In this document: one piece after another, positions 1 to 8,298 of the stretch
How the letters are laid out: every line of letters starts with the position of its first letter
Numbering within the stretch: the stretch's first letter is position 1
Assembly (NCBI RefSeq): GCF_003612125.1
Contig: NZ_RAWI01000028.1
Span: 1-44,748, forward strand
Length of the DNA stretch: 44,748 bases
Direction of reading: 5' to 3'
Source of the DNA: Corallococcus praedator
Lineage (GTDB): Bacteria > Myxococcota > Myxococcia > Myxococcales > Myxococcaceae
Translations under genes and position numbers: made by a program
The notes under the pieces: model-generated
The model's database searches: none
What the model was told of the DNA's origin: nothing
Seen by the model: the letters and a program-made list of their open reading frames with translations, nothing else

Positions 1-1
1 G

Positions 2-1072
2 GGCGGGGGGCTGTGGGGCACGCGCTTCACCGCGCACGCGCGCGTGTATCCGCTGGGCGTCGCTCGCTCCTTCTTCCTCCAGGGCGGGATGACCTATCAC
101 CAGGGCCGCGAAGCAGACTCCGAGGGCGACTCGCTGTCCGTGCGCGTCACCCGTGATGCCGCCCGCACCGCGAACGCCACGCTGGGCTACCGCGCGGATC
201 TGGGCACGCGCGGATGGCTCGCCTTCGAGGCCGGCTGGGCCTTTCTGGTGCAGGGCGTCGAGTTCGCGAGCCTTGTCTCCGCGCCCGCGCCGCCCGTCTC
301 GCGCGGGATGCAGGATGAGCTCCGTCAGCTCTTCGCGACGCCCTTCGGTCCCCAGGCGCTGGCCGCGTTCGAGCAGACCCGCAAGGCCGGGTTGGAGCCC
401 GTTTACGGCATCTCGCTGGCGGACCGCGAGCGCATGCGGCAGGTGGTGGAGACCTTCAGTGCGGTGGCGCAGGACCGCGACCGCGCGGAGCTCATCCTCT
501 TCAGCGCGACGGTGGTGTCCTCCCTGGGCTCCAGCGCCATCCTGCTGTCCCAGGAGGGCACTGACGCGCGGCTGCAGGGCTTCGGCACGCTGGGCGTGAG
601 CCTGCTCTTCGGCAGCCTGGACCTGCTGCAGCAGTTGCGTCGCGAGGACCCCGCGCTCCTCCTGGAGGAGTTCAACGCGTCCGACGCGGATCCGGCGGCG
701 GATCCAGGCCGGACCATCGCCCGCGTGGACTACCGGCTCAACCGCTTCCTCGCGCAGGAGCGGAAGATCCGCCGGCAGCTCGCGACGGCGGGCTGGCTCT
801 ACGTGGGCGCGTCCGTGGTGATGTTCGGGCTGGCGGAGCTGCTGCGCGTGACGGACAGCGACCCCCAGGTGGTGGTGGATGGCGAGCGCGCCGCGCTGCT
901 GATGGCGGTGAGCGGCACGTCCTACCTGCTGCGCGCCCACTACACGCAGAGCGCCACGGAGCACCTGGTGCGCCAGTGGAACTCGGACCCGGAGCTGCGG
1001 CGGCTGCCCCGCGTGTCCGTCGCACCCGTCCGGGGGGCGCGATGCTCGCCGTGGGCGCTGCCTTCTGAATGA
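2..1072 (+). CDS. Membrane/outer-surface protein of unknown function, 5' end outside the window
   Basis: The frame is open from base 2 with no convincing internal start, so the window holds only the C-terminal 356 residues or so. The first 75 residues look like short amphipathic beta-strands (alternating aromatic and polar residues around RVYPLG and FFLQGGMTYH), as in outer membrane barrel or surface proteins. After this comes a mostly helical part, with two hydrophobic stretches near the middle (around FSATVVSSLGSSAILL) and another before the C-terminus (LYVGASVVMFGLAELL). I do not recognise the family. A GTG at 44 could be used as a start, but the upstream codons continue the same strand-like pattern, so truncation by the window edge is preferred. 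The gene is followed by a hairpin at 1099-1118. Confidence 0.6.
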   Translation, partial: GGGLWGTRFTAHARVYPLGVARSFFLQGGMTYHQGREADSEGDSLSVRVTRDAARTANATLGYRADLGTRGWLAFEAGWAFLVQGVEFASLVSAPAPPVSRGMQDELRQLFATPFGPQALAAFEQTRKAGLEPVYGISLADRERMRQVVETFSAVAQDRDRAELILFSATVVSSLGSSAILLSQEGTDARLQGFGTLGVSLLFGSLDLLQQLRREDPALLLEEFNASDADPAADPGRTIARVDYRLNRFLAQERKIRRQLATAGWLYVGASVVMFGLAELLRVTDSDPQVVVDGERAALLMAVSGTSYLLRAHYTQSATEHLVRQWNSDPELRRLPRVSVAPVRGARCSPWALPSE

Positions 1073-1098
1073 ACATCGCGTCGGCTTTCTTGCTGTTC

Positions 1099-1118
1099 GG
1101 GCTCCGGCCCTGGAGCCC
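1099..1118 (+). terminator. Hairpin after the first gene
   Basis: GGGCTCC pairs with GGAGCCC (7 bp, loop GGCCCT) 26 bases after the stop codon. There is no T-run, which is usual in this G+C-rich genome. Confidence 0.45.
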
Positions 1119-1128
1119 GACGACAGGG

Positions 1129-1134
1129 TAGGGT
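1129..1134 (+). promoter_or_regulatory. Putative -10 box (TAGGGT) for a leaderless transcript
   Basis: TAGGGT lies 7 bases before the ATG at 1142, and no Shine-Dalgarno sequence is present. A -10 box at this distance would place the transcription start at or next to the start codon. The same hexamer lies 8 bases before the CAP gene ATG at 5140. Confidence 0.35.
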
Positions 1135-1141
1135 CGGCGCC

Positions 1142-1756
1142 ATGTCGATCCCTTCCTTCACCACGTACCCTGAACTCGAGACCGGGCGGTTCCGCCTGCG
1201 GCAGCCCCGGTTGGAGGACGCCGCAGCGCTGGCCGTCGTCTACGGCCACCCCGAGGTGTCGCGCTACCTCCTCTATGACGACTTGGGGAGCACGAAGGCC
1301 ACGAGCGAGAAGTTGGCGCGGGACCTGGAGTCCGCGAAGCGCGGCGAGGGCTTCCGCTGGGTGCTGTGCGAGCGGGGGCAGGACGTCCCCCTGGGCAGCG
1401 TGGGGCTGTTCCACTGGAACGCGCGCGACCGCAACGCGGAAGTGGGCTACGTGCTCTCCATGCCCCTGTGGGGCCAGGGCGTGATGAAGGAGCTGCTGCC
1501 CACGCTCCTGCGCTTCGGCTTCGTTCAGATGGGGCTCCACCGCATCGAGGCCCGCCTGGACCCGCGCAACGCCGCCTCGATGCGCGTGCTCACCCGCGCG
1601 GGCTTCCAGCCGGAAGGCGTCCAGCGGGAGAACTGCGCCGGGCCCGGTGGCTTCACGGACACCGCCCTGTTCTCACTGCTGGAAAGGGAGTGGCGCCGCG
1701 ACACATCCTCCGACGCGCCCGAAAAGAATGAGTGTCCGGGGGGCTCCCTGCCCTGA
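1142..1756 (+). CDS. GNAT family N-acetyltransferase (RimJ/RimL-like)
   Basis: A 204-residue protein with the RimJ/RimL-type GNAT fold, which moves an acetyl group from acetyl-CoA to an amine, often a protein N-terminus or a small molecule. It opens with the family's typical beta-1 (ELETGRFRLRQP, residues 11-22). The acetyl-CoA pyrophosphate loop appears as GQGVMKE (111-117) after strand 4 (VGYVLSMPLW). Motif B follows as HRIEARLDPRNAAS (133-146) then RVLTRAGF. The length is a little above the usual 170-190 because of a polar tail. The start at 1142 has no Shine-Dalgarno but has TAGGGT 7 bases upstream, which suggests a leaderless mRNA. The substrate cannot be read from sequence. Confidence 0.9.
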   Translation: MSIPSFTTYPELETGRFRLRQPRLEDAAALAVVYGHPEVSRYLLYDDLGSTKATSEKLARDLESAKRGEGFRWVLCERGQDVPLGSVGLFHWNARDRNAEVGYVLSMPLWGQGVMKELLPTLLRFGFVQMGLHRIEARLDPRNAASMRVLTRAGFQPEGVQRENCAGPGGFTDTALFSLLEREWRRDTSSDAPEKNECPGGSLP

Positions 1757-1838
1757 GCCCAGGGCGTCACGGCGCGGAGCGGAAGAGGGGTGCTCGGGCT
1801 GCACGGAAATCATAGGGTGGGCGCTTCCAGGACAACCC

Positions 1839-3980
1839 ATGACCGCCCGCCCGCTCCCCCTCGCAGTCCTCGTGGTGCTCGCCGCGCTGGGCGCCGCCGC
1901 CCAGCCGCCCACGTCCCCGCTGGGACCCGTGTCGCCCACCACCGGTCTGGTGTTGCGGGACGACGTGGTGCACGCCCTCATCCAGGAGAGCTCGGGCGAC
2001 CGCATCCACGACGGCGTGCAGCGGCTGTCGCTCCTCGCCCGGGACGCCCAGGACGGCTACGCCGAGGCGGCCGGATGGACGCTGGCCGCCGCCCAGGCCG
2101 CGGGGCTTCAGGACGTGCACCTGGAGGCGATGAAGGATGGCCCCCAGTGGCGCGCCACCCGGGGCGAGCTGTGGGTGGCCGGTCCCCACCGCTACCGGGT
2201 CACGTCCTACGCGGACCTGCCCATGTCCCTGGCGAGCGGCAGTGGCAGCTTCGAGGGCACGGGCCTGGAGCTGGTCGACGTGGGCACGGGCACCCAGGAT
2301 GCGGAGTACGCGGGCAAGGACCTGAAGGGCAGGGTGGCGCTCACCCGAGGCCATCCCACGGCCACGCTGCGCACCGCGGTGGCGAAGCTCGGCGCGGTGG
2401 GCGTGGTGTCTTCCTATTCGACGCCGCCCTGGAACGCCCCCCACCGCATGGATGGTGACTTCCCGGATCAGGTGGGCTGGGCCCATGTCCCGAATGCGCT
2501 GCTGCCGCAGGGGCAGCGCCCGCCCTTCCTGTTCATGGTCTCGGACCGGCAGGGGCGCGAGCTGCGGGCCCAGCTGCGGGAGGGCCCGGTGAAGGTGGAC
2601 GTGAGCGTCGCCTCGGAAGCGCCCACCGGACATCTCAGCATCGTCAGTGGCGTCATCCCCGGCACCCGCGCTGGGGAAGAGGTCGTCCTCACCGCGCACC
2701 TGGACCACTACAAGCCCGGGGCCGACGACAACGCATCAGGGGCGGCCACCCTGCTGGAGCTGGTGCGCACGTACACCACGCTCATCCGCCGGGGCGTGCT
2801 GCCGCCTCCGGTGCGCACCTTGCGCGTGCTGTGGCTGCCGGAGTTCGAGGGCACCCGCGAATGGTTCTCCCTCCACGGTGCGGATCCGGTGCGGCGGGTG
2901 GTCCAGTTCAACTTCGACATGCTCGGCGCCAGCATGACCCGCGCCCACTCGCGCTTCCTGGTGTCCTACACGCCGGACTGGAATGGCAGCTTCGTGAACG
3001 CCGTGTCCGAGTCCACGGTGGCCTTCATGAACCGCTTCAACGGGGTGGCCTACCCGCCGAGGAAGGACTTCCGCATCGGCTCGGTCACCGGCTCGCAGGA
3101 TCCACTGGATGCCCACATGGATCGCTACAGCCGGGGCTCGGACCACCAGCTCTTCAACGACCACGGCATCCCCGGCGTGGCCTTCTCCACCTGGCCTGAC
3201 GACGGCTACCACACCAGCGGCGACCGGCCGGAGAACGTGGATCCCACCCAGCTGCACCGCGCCGCCTTCGCGGGCCTGGCGAGCATCACCGTCGCCGCCT
3301 GGGCCGAAGGCACGGGCGCCCTGGAGCTGGCGCGCCTGGTGTCGGTGCACGGCGTGCGGCGCGTGGCGGAGGACGAGTTCCGGGCCCGCCGCGACCTGGC
3401 CGCGACGCCCGTCGCGCAGCTGCCCGGCACCGCCCGTCTGGCCCGCGCCGTGGTGCGCGCCGCCTACCAGCGCGAGCGCGACGCCCTGAGCTCCTGCGTG
3501 CCCCTGGGGGCGCCCGCCGCGCCGGTGCAGGCCATGGCCCGGGCGCTGGAGACCGCGGAGACGCAGGCCCTGAAGCGCGTGGAGGTGGAGGCCAAGGCGC
3601 GCGGGGTGTCGTTGAAGGAGCCTGCTCCCAGCGAGGCCGAACGTCGGGCGCGGGCCTTCGTTCCGCGTCGCGTGAAGGGCCAGGAGCTTGCCTCGTTCGA
3701 CGACGTGGAGCGCCGTGCGACCCCCGAGGCAAAGCCCCGGGTGGACGCGGTGCAGGCCGCCCTGACCGCGGCGGCCACGGCCCTGCGAGAGCGAGGGGAG
3801 GGCGAGCTGCGCTTCTACCAACTGGCCGAAGCGCTCGCGAGCTACGCCGACGGCGGGCGCTCCGTGGCGGACATCCGCGACGCGGCCTATGCCGAGTACG
3901 GCCACGTCTTTCCCGTGGAGGCGCTCGTGGACCTCTTCGAGCTGCTGGAGCAGGGCGGCGTCATGACGCGGAAGCGCTGA
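1839..3980 (+). CDS. Secreted M28-type zinc peptidase with PA domain and long C-terminal region
   Basis: A 713-residue exported hydrolase of the M28 (aminopeptidase Y/S-like) fold. The ATG at 1839 is chosen because it begins a Sec signal peptide (hydrophobic core LAVLVVLAALGAAA) and is preceded by AGGA; the frame runs further upstream but overlaps the previous gene. A protease-associated segment (about 165-205, VALTRGHP and GAVGVV) precedes the catalytic part. Likely zinc ligands and catalytic residues are H287 (TAHLDH), D296 (GADDNASGA), E335/E337 (LPEFEGTREW), D360 (NFDMLG) and H458 (DGYHTSGD). The PEFEGT form replaces the classical EE pair and resembles the DUF4910-like branch of M28 (from memory). 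The last 250 residues are an Arg/Ala-rich helical extension of unknown role. It probably degrades prey or matrix peptides. Confidence 0.88.
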   Translation: MTARPLPLAVLVVLAALGAAAQPPTSPLGPVSPTTGLVLRDDVVHALIQESSGDRIHDGVQRLSLLARDAQDGYAEAAGWTLAAAQAAGLQDVHLEAMKDGPQWRATRGELWVAGPHRYRVTSYADLPMSLASGSGSFEGTGLELVDVGTGTQDAEYAGKDLKGRVALTRGHPTATLRTAVAKLGAVGVVSSYSTPPWNAPHRMDGDFPDQVGWAHVPNALLPQGQRPPFLFMVSDRQGRELRAQLREGPVKVDVSVASEAPTGHLSIVSGVIPGTRAGEEVVLTAHLDHYKPGADDNASGAATLLELVRTYTTLIRRGVLPPPVRTLRVLWLPEFEGTREWFSLHGADPVRRVVQFNFDMLGASMTRAHSRFLVSYTPDWNGSFVNAVSESTVAFMNRFNGVAYPPRKDFRIGSVTGSQDPLDAHMDRYSRGSDHQLFNDHGIPGVAFSTWPDDGYHTSGDRPENVDPTQLHRAAFAGLASITVAAWAEGTGALELARLVSVHGVRRVAEDEFRARRDLAATPVAQLPGTARLARAVVRAAYQRERDALSSCVPLGAPAAPVQAMARALETAETQALKRVEVEAKARGVSLKEPAPSEAERRARAFVPRRVKGQELASFDDVERRATPEAKPRVDAVQAALTAAATALRERGEGELRFYQLAEALASYADGGRSVADIRDAAYAEYGHVFPVEALVDLFELLEQGGVMTRKR

Positions 3981-3988
3981 GGGGAACC

Positions 3989-4015
3989 CCCCCCGGACTG
4001 TTGAAGTCCGGGGGG
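3989..4015. terminator. Bidirectional terminator between convergent genes
   Basis: A perfect 11-bp stem (CCCCCCGGACT with AGTCCGGGGGG, loop GTTGA) sits between the stop codons of the M28 peptidase (+) and the three-repeat lipoprotein (-). It can serve both transcripts. Confidence 0.75.
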
Positions 4016-4033
4016 CCGTTCGCGGGCAAGGCC

Positions 4034-4939
4034 TTACTGCATGCAGCCGGCCCAGCCGCGCTTGCCATTGGCCAGGTCCAGGTGGAACTGGCTGCCGGTG
4101 GTGCTGATGGAGACCGCGTCAGCCCAGTCTCCGAGGGTGGCCTGGAAGCTCCCCCGGACGCCCGTGACGCCGCAGGTCGCGCCGGCCGTGTTGGTGAGGT
4201 TGATCTGCGCCGTGCCCGGGTTGCCCGCCATCCAGTTCCAGTTGCCCAGGTCCTGGGTCGCGTCCAGGCACACGGCCGTGACGTGGTAGTTCACCGGATA
4301 GGAGTGGGTGCCGGGCTTGGCCACGAGCTTCCAGTAGGAGCCATCGTTGAAGACCCGGGCCTCGTCCGGGTTCGCCTGATCGTCGAACGCCCATCCGTAC
4401 CCGGTGATGTCGCCGCTGCTGTCCTTGATGTCGACGGCGAGGTTCTTCACCTGCTGCAGGAAGCACTGGCGGGTGCCATTGGCGGGGCCAATCACCTTGT
4501 CACCGGAGGAGGCCTGCTGCCCCGTGCTCCAGTCGACCTCCAGGCGGTTCGCCGAGGTGTTCACGCAGCGCGCGAAGGCGATGAGGTGCTTTCCCGCCGC
4601 GGGCTGGACGAAGAGCTCGTAGTTGCCGCTGGCGTTCTTGCGCACGCCGGCCATCGCCGGGTACGTGCCGCCGGAGTAGAGGAAGGCGCCCACGGGCCGC
4701 ATGTGCCCGCCGATGCCCGACAGGAAGCAGGTCCGGTTGACGGAGGTGCCGATGTCCACGGAGCTCGTCTGGGTATCCCCCCACGAGTAGTTCCAGTTGC
4801 CCGAGAAGGCGTCTTCCCGCTGCCCGATCGCGGTCTCATCCTGGAGCTCGGGCTGCTGCTCCTCCATGCCGCCGCACGCAGCCAGGGGAACCGCCACCAT
4901 CGCGGACAGCGAGAGCGCCTTGATGAAGTTCGTGAGCAT
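4034..4939 (-). CDS. Lipoprotein with three internal repeats, unknown function
   Basis: A 301-residue exported lipoprotein. The start at 4939 is set by AAGGAG 8 bases upstream, and it begins a signal peptide ending in the lipobox LAAC (Cys22). The mature part has three copies of a module of about 85-95 residues. Each opens with a W-rich strand (NWNYSWG, VDWSTGQ, NWNWMAG) and continues to a Cys-centred block (TCFLSGIGG, RQCFLQQV, TCGVTGVRG). A second Cys in each module suggests disulfides. I do not recognise a named domain; the pattern is one of surface or matrix lipoproteins of myxobacteria. It is transcribed towards the M28 gene, from which it is separated by a strong hairpin. Confidence 0.85.
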   Translation of the reverse strand: MLTNFIKALSLSAMVAVPLAACGGMEEQQPELQDETAIGQREDAFSGNWNYSWGDTQTSSVDIGTSVNRTCFLSGIGGHMRPVGAFLYSGGTYPAMAGVRKNASGNYELFVQPAAGKHLIAFARCVNTSANRLEVDWSTGQQASSGDKVIGPANGTRQCFLQQVKNLAVDIKDSSGDITGYGWAFDDQANPDEARVFNDGSYWKLVAKPGTHSYPVNYHVTAVCLDATQDLGNWNWMAGNPGTAQINLTNTAGATCGVTGVRGSFQATLGDWADAVSISTTGSQFHLDLANGKRGWAGCMQ

Positions 4940-5086
4940 TGTGTGTTTCTCCTTGTCTGGGTTTGACGTGCTCTTGATGAGCATGCAGGGACCCATTTCA
5001 AGGCACGTGCCACGCTCCTCCCGCCCGCATTCCCCCGTGCGGCAGGGCTTTTCACGGCAAGCCCCGCCAGTCGTGGGCAGCTCCGG

Positions 5087-5135
5087 CCGGCAAACCTTGC
5101 CGGTCCCTGGGGCGACCCGGTGGGATAGGGTCGCC
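5087..5135. promoter_or_regulatory. Two adjacent inverted repeats before the CAP gene
   Basis: CCGGCAA-ACC-TTGCCGG (5087-5103) is followed by GGCGACCC and GGGTCGCC (5111-5118 and 5128-5135, 9-base spacer), both with perfect arms. The second encloses the putative -10 box TAGGGT (5126-5131), which lies 8 bases before the ATG. They may be an operator or an mRNA hairpin. The rest of the 200-base gap shows no gene. Confidence 0.4.
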
Positions 5136-5139
5136 GACC

Positions 5140-5691
5140 ATGCGCACCCATCGAGTCCTGTTCACCCTGCTGCTGCTCACCGCTCCCAGTGCACTCGCGC
5201 GCGAACCCTTCCCTGACGCGACGACCCATGAAATCCAGGCGATCTTGCTGAATGCGCACAATGGCTACCGCTCGCGCCACGACGCTCCCAGGCTGGAGGT
5301 GGATCCAGCGCTCGTGGCCTTCGCGAAGGGCCGCGCGAGAGAGGTCTCGACGTCCGAAGGTCTCGGCGAGGCCCACCGGGGACTCGTCCACGGATACGGT
5401 GAGAACCTCTATTGGGCCGGGAGCTCGACGAAGGCGGAGGCGGCCGCCATCGCGGCTGCCGCCGTCAAGGCCTGGTACGACGAGATGAAGCTGTACGACT
5501 TCAAGAACGGTTCCTCCTCCAAGGCCACCGGCCACTTCACGCAGCTGGTCTGGAAGGGCACCACCAAGGTGGGCTGTGCCGTCGCCCAGGGGAAGGGCTC
5601 CAGGTTGTACGAAACGTATGTGGTCTGTAATTACCAGGCCCCAGGAAACATGATGGGGGACTTCCAGAAGAACGTCTCCCCCAAGCGCTGA
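5140..5691 (+). CDS. Secreted CAP (SCP/PR-1) domain protein
   Basis: A 183-residue exported protein consisting of a signal peptide (cleavage after ALA, residue 20) and one CAP domain. CAP signatures are visible in order: LNAHNGYRSRH (37-47), HGYGENLYW (84-92), AWYDE (111-115), GHFTQLVWKGTTKVGCA (131-147) and VVCNYQAPGN (161-170). The putative metal-binding or catalytic set is H84, E88, E115 and H132. C146 and C163 are placed for the conserved disulfide. CAP proteins act outside the cell in lipid binding or proteolysis, and the bacterial members are poorly understood. The length matches the PR-1 family. The gene stands alone and converges on the reductase gene at 5756. Confidence 0.93.
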   Translation: MRTHRVLFTLLLLTAPSALAREPFPDATTHEIQAILLNAHNGYRSRHDAPRLEVDPALVAFAKGRAREVSTSEGLGEAHRGLVHGYGENLYWAGSSTKAEAAAIAAAAVKAWYDEMKLYDFKNGSSSKATGHFTQLVWKGTTKVGCAVAQGKGSRLYETYVVCNYQAPGNMMGDFQKNVSPKR

Positions 5692-5706
5692 CTGGGAGCG
5701 CGGCAG

Positions 5707-5730
5707 GGCCCCCTTGCACGCAAGAGGGCC
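5707..5730. terminator. Hairpin between convergent genes
   Basis: GGCCCCCTTGC and GCAAGAGGGCC can pair with one C-A mismatch around a tight loop. The hairpin is centred between the CAP stop (5691) and the reductase stop (5756). Confidence 0.6.
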
Positions 5731-5755
5731 TCGGCAATCGCGGGGACGGTCGGGA

Positions 5756-6637
5756 TCAGTCCTGCTTCAGGGTGCTGAACACGGCGGGCAATTCCTTTTC
5801 ACCCAGGCCCGCGCCGAGGGCCCGCCGGTAGTTCTCGAGCAGCTCCTTGGGGAAGCGCGCGCTGATGCGGGCGTCCGTGCTCAGCCGGACGATGTGCTCG
5901 ATGGCCGCGACGTGGGTGTTGAGACTGCACTGATCACCCGAGAAGTCGTTGCGGTCGATCATCCCCTGCGCGGCGTCGGCGGTGACGGAGATCAGGCCGA
6001 GGAAGGAGTTCTTCTGGGCGAAGAAGGCCTTCGGATCGAGCCCTTCTGCCTTGCACATCGCCGCGGCGTGGAGGACCGCCAGGGTGCCTCCGTAGTAGGC
6101 CTCCAGGATGGCGCAGTCGAGCGTCGCGGCGGAGCCGATCTTCTCGTCGACGAAGACGGAGTTCCTGGCGATCGCCTGGAGGGTCTCCGCGTGCCGGTCG
6201 AAGGTGGCTTTCGACCCGGCGTAGAAGACCGTGGCGTAGTCGGTGGCCACGAAGGCCGGGTAGGCGAGGATCGCGGCATCCAGGTAGTCCACGCCGTGAG
6301 CCTTCGCCCACTCCAGCCCTCCTCGCGCGTCCGCGGGGGAGCCGCTGGTGATCTGGACGAGCGTCGTCCCGGCGAGCGCGGCCGCGACGCTCGTCGAGGA
6401 GACCAGCTCGGAGAAGGCGGCGTAGTTGGACAGCGAGACGACCACGAGTTCCCGTCCGGAGACGGCCTCGCCCAGGTTCTCGAACGCGAGGGTGCCACCG
6501 CCCACGGCCCTGGCCTTGGCTGGCGTCCTGTTCCAGACCGCGACCTCGTGCCCCGCCGCGGCGAAGGCCCGCGCCAGAGCGCTTCCCATGAGCCCACTGC
6601 CAATCACCGCAATCTTCGTCGGACGGCTGGAAGGCAT
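5756..6637 (-). CDS. NAD(P)-dependent oxidoreductase, imine reductase/6PGDH-like
   Basis: A 293-residue member of the beta-hydroxyacid dehydrogenase/imine reductase superfamily. The N-terminal Rossmann domain shows the nucleotide loop IGSGLMGSALARAFAAAG, then VAVWNRT, where Arg after Asn favours NADPH. The second half is helical, with YYGGTLAVLHAAAMCKAEG, as in the dimerising C-terminal domain of reductive aminases. The start at 6637 is preceded by AGGGGA and places the Rossmann motif near the N-terminus; the frame is open 71 codons upstream without a better start. It lies 121 bases behind the amidohydrolase on the same strand and may be cotranscribed with it. The substrate is unknown, and an imine or a small ketoacid is plausible. 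Confidence 0.85.
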   Translation of the reverse strand: MPSSRPTKIAVIGSGLMGSALARAFAAAGHEVAVWNRTPAKARAVGGGTLAFENLGEAVSGRELVVVSLSNYAAFSELVSSTSVAAALAGTTLVQITSGSPADARGGLEWAKAHGVDYLDAAILAYPAFVATDYATVFYAGSKATFDRHAETLQAIARNSVFVDEKIGSAATLDCAILEAYYGGTLAVLHAAAMCKAEGLDPKAFFAQKNSFLGLISVTADAAQGMIDRNDFSGDQCSLNTHVAAIEHIVRLSTDARISARFPKELLENYRRALGAGLGEKELPAVFSTLKQD

Positions 6638-6758
6638 CTTCAGTCCCCTGTTGTTTGAGCAAGCGCGGGCCTTGCACCCGGTGCTCGCGGATGAGAGCAC
6701 GGGCGCGCTGGAGAATCCCGAGGTTGTTACAGGGGAGGCCGGGGCCGAAACGGCTGGT

Positions 6759-8081
6759 TCACGGAGGCTGGTGGTGACTTGGCTCCTGCGCCCACGGCTC
6801 GCGGAGCATGCTCCCGGTGCCAAGGGACAGGCCGTAGAGTTCCCCGGCATTCGTGCGCATCACCATCGTCGCGATCTCCTCGGCGCGGATGCGGCTCACT
6901 TCCCCACCGCGAACCATGTCGCCGAGTGCCATCGCCAGCGCGGTTCGCGTCTGGCTCGTTCCAATCCAGGCGGCCAGCTCCCAGCCGGTGTCCGGCCCGA
7001 AGGACGCGGCGTCGGTCCCGAAGAGCACCTTGTCGGGGAACTGGCGCAACCAGTCCCTGAGTATCGCGGCCAGCGCCTGGGGCGTGTAGAGCAACGCCAT
7101 CGCGGACGTGTCCACGTACACGTTCGGCTTCCACATCATCGCGCGCGCATGGGCCGCGAAGACGCCACCGCCGTGCACGAGGACGAAGCGGGTGTGGCGC
7201 AGCGTCGGATCATTGAACGTCGGCTCCAGCAGCAGCGGGTCGGCTCCGGCGGTCTCGTAGTACGCACCCGGGCCCTCGAACGCGTGGAGGTGGACCGCCA
7301 TCCCCAGGCGGCCGGCCTCGCGTGAAATCTCCCGGAACAGGAAGTCCTGGAGCGCCTTGTACTCGGCATGGGACGGCTCTCCACCGCCGACGTAGCGCGA
7401 GTACACGGCGGCCGCGGTCTGGGCGGGGACGTCGGCGAAGTCCAGGGAGCGGAGCAGGGCCGCCTCGAACTTCACCGCGACGCAGTCCGCCAGCTTGTGA
7501 CGCTCCAGCGTGGGCGTCACCACGGTCCGCAGGTACGCCTCCAGTGTCCCCGGCAGCTCCGCGACCTTCAGCTCCGCCAGGTAGCGCCGCAGGAGCGACA
7601 CCTCCTGCGGATACAGCTTGAGGCGATCCGGCGTCCTGGCGGCTTCCGCGCGCGTGGAGAGCGGAAACATCAGTGCATCCACGAAGGACACCCAGCGGAA
7701 GCGCGGCGGCGAAAGGCCCGGTCCCATCGCCACCCGGTTCGTGAGCATCACCTCCGTCCCCACGCGGTCCAGCACCCATTCGGGGAATCTCTCTCCGTGC
7801 TGCTCGGCGATGGCCCGCATGGTGGCCCGCAGCACGAGCCAGTGCTCGTCGCTCAGCAGCTCATCGTGGGGATATCCGTAGAGGGCTTGATACGCGGCCA
7901 CCCAAACAGGGCTCTCCGGCTGCAAGGTCACAGGGAGCGGGAAGTCCCCCAGCACCTCCAACGAAAGCGCGTCGAACTCCGTGTCGCCGGGCACGGTCGT
8001 GTTCGCATGGGTGTGGTTGTCCACGGCCCGGAGCTCACCGATGAATTCGCGCAGCTCGGCCGTGCTCGTGTCCGGTGTCAT
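6759..8081 (-). CDS. Amidohydrolase (amidohydrolase_2, TIM-barrel) family protein
   Basis: A 440-residue metal-dependent hydrolase or decarboxylase of the amidohydrolase superfamily. Metal-site elements are DNHTHANT near residue 21 (HxH, His23 and His25), HLHAFEG around 263, FVLVHGGG around 300, and LFGTDA near 355. The C-terminal helices (MVMRTNAGELYGL) match the family's end, where the barrel closes. The start at 8081 follows AAGGAGGG at ideal spacing. The frame continues far upstream, but that part is antisense to the next gene. No signal peptide is seen, so it is cytoplasmic. It heads a likely two-gene unit with the reductase at 5756. The substrate is not readable. Confidence 0.87.
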   Translation of the reverse strand: MTPDTSTAELREFIGELRAVDNHTHANTTVPGDTEFDALSLEVLGDFPLPVTLQPESPVWVAAYQALYGYPHDELLSDEHWLVLRATMRAIAEQHGERFPEWVLDRVGTEVMLTNRVAMGPGLSPPRFRWVSFVDALMFPLSTRAEAARTPDRLKLYPQEVSLLRRYLAELKVAELPGTLEAYLRTVVTPTLERHKLADCVAVKFEAALLRSLDFADVPAQTAAAVYSRYVGGGEPSHAEYKALQDFLFREISREAGRLGMAVHLHAFEGPGAYYETAGADPLLLEPTFNDPTLRHTRFVLVHGGGVFAAHARAMMWKPNVYVDTSAMALLYTPQALAAILRDWLRQFPDKVLFGTDAASFGPDTGWELAAWIGTSQTRTALAMALGDMVRGGEVSRIRAEEIATMVMRTNAGELYGLSLGTGSMLREPWAQEPSHHQPP

Positions 8082-8298
8082 CACGCCCTCCTTTTCACCA
8101 TGACCATGGGGGAGGGTGCCGCCAACCGTGTGCGGGCATCCGTCCGCAGGACTCGCAGGCCGGCCATGGCCCGGTGCGGCAAGGCTCAGGTGGCACGGTT
8201 GCGCACATCGCGCACGCGATTGCGCCCTGGGTGGGATCCAAAGAGACCGGCAGCTGACAAGACAGCATGGAAGCAACCCCTGCCACGCTGGAGACACC

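Noticed and set aside
1647-1838. Upstream extension of the M28 frame into the GNAT gene
   Set aside because: The extension would overlap the acetyltransferase by about 110 bases and place 64 residues before the signal peptide.
8191-8202. Sigma-54-like sequence TGGCAC...TTGC between the amidohydrolase and the lipoprotein
   Set aside because: The two halves are only 2 bases apart, whereas the -24/-12 elements need about 5 between them, so it cannot be a functional sigma-54 promoter.
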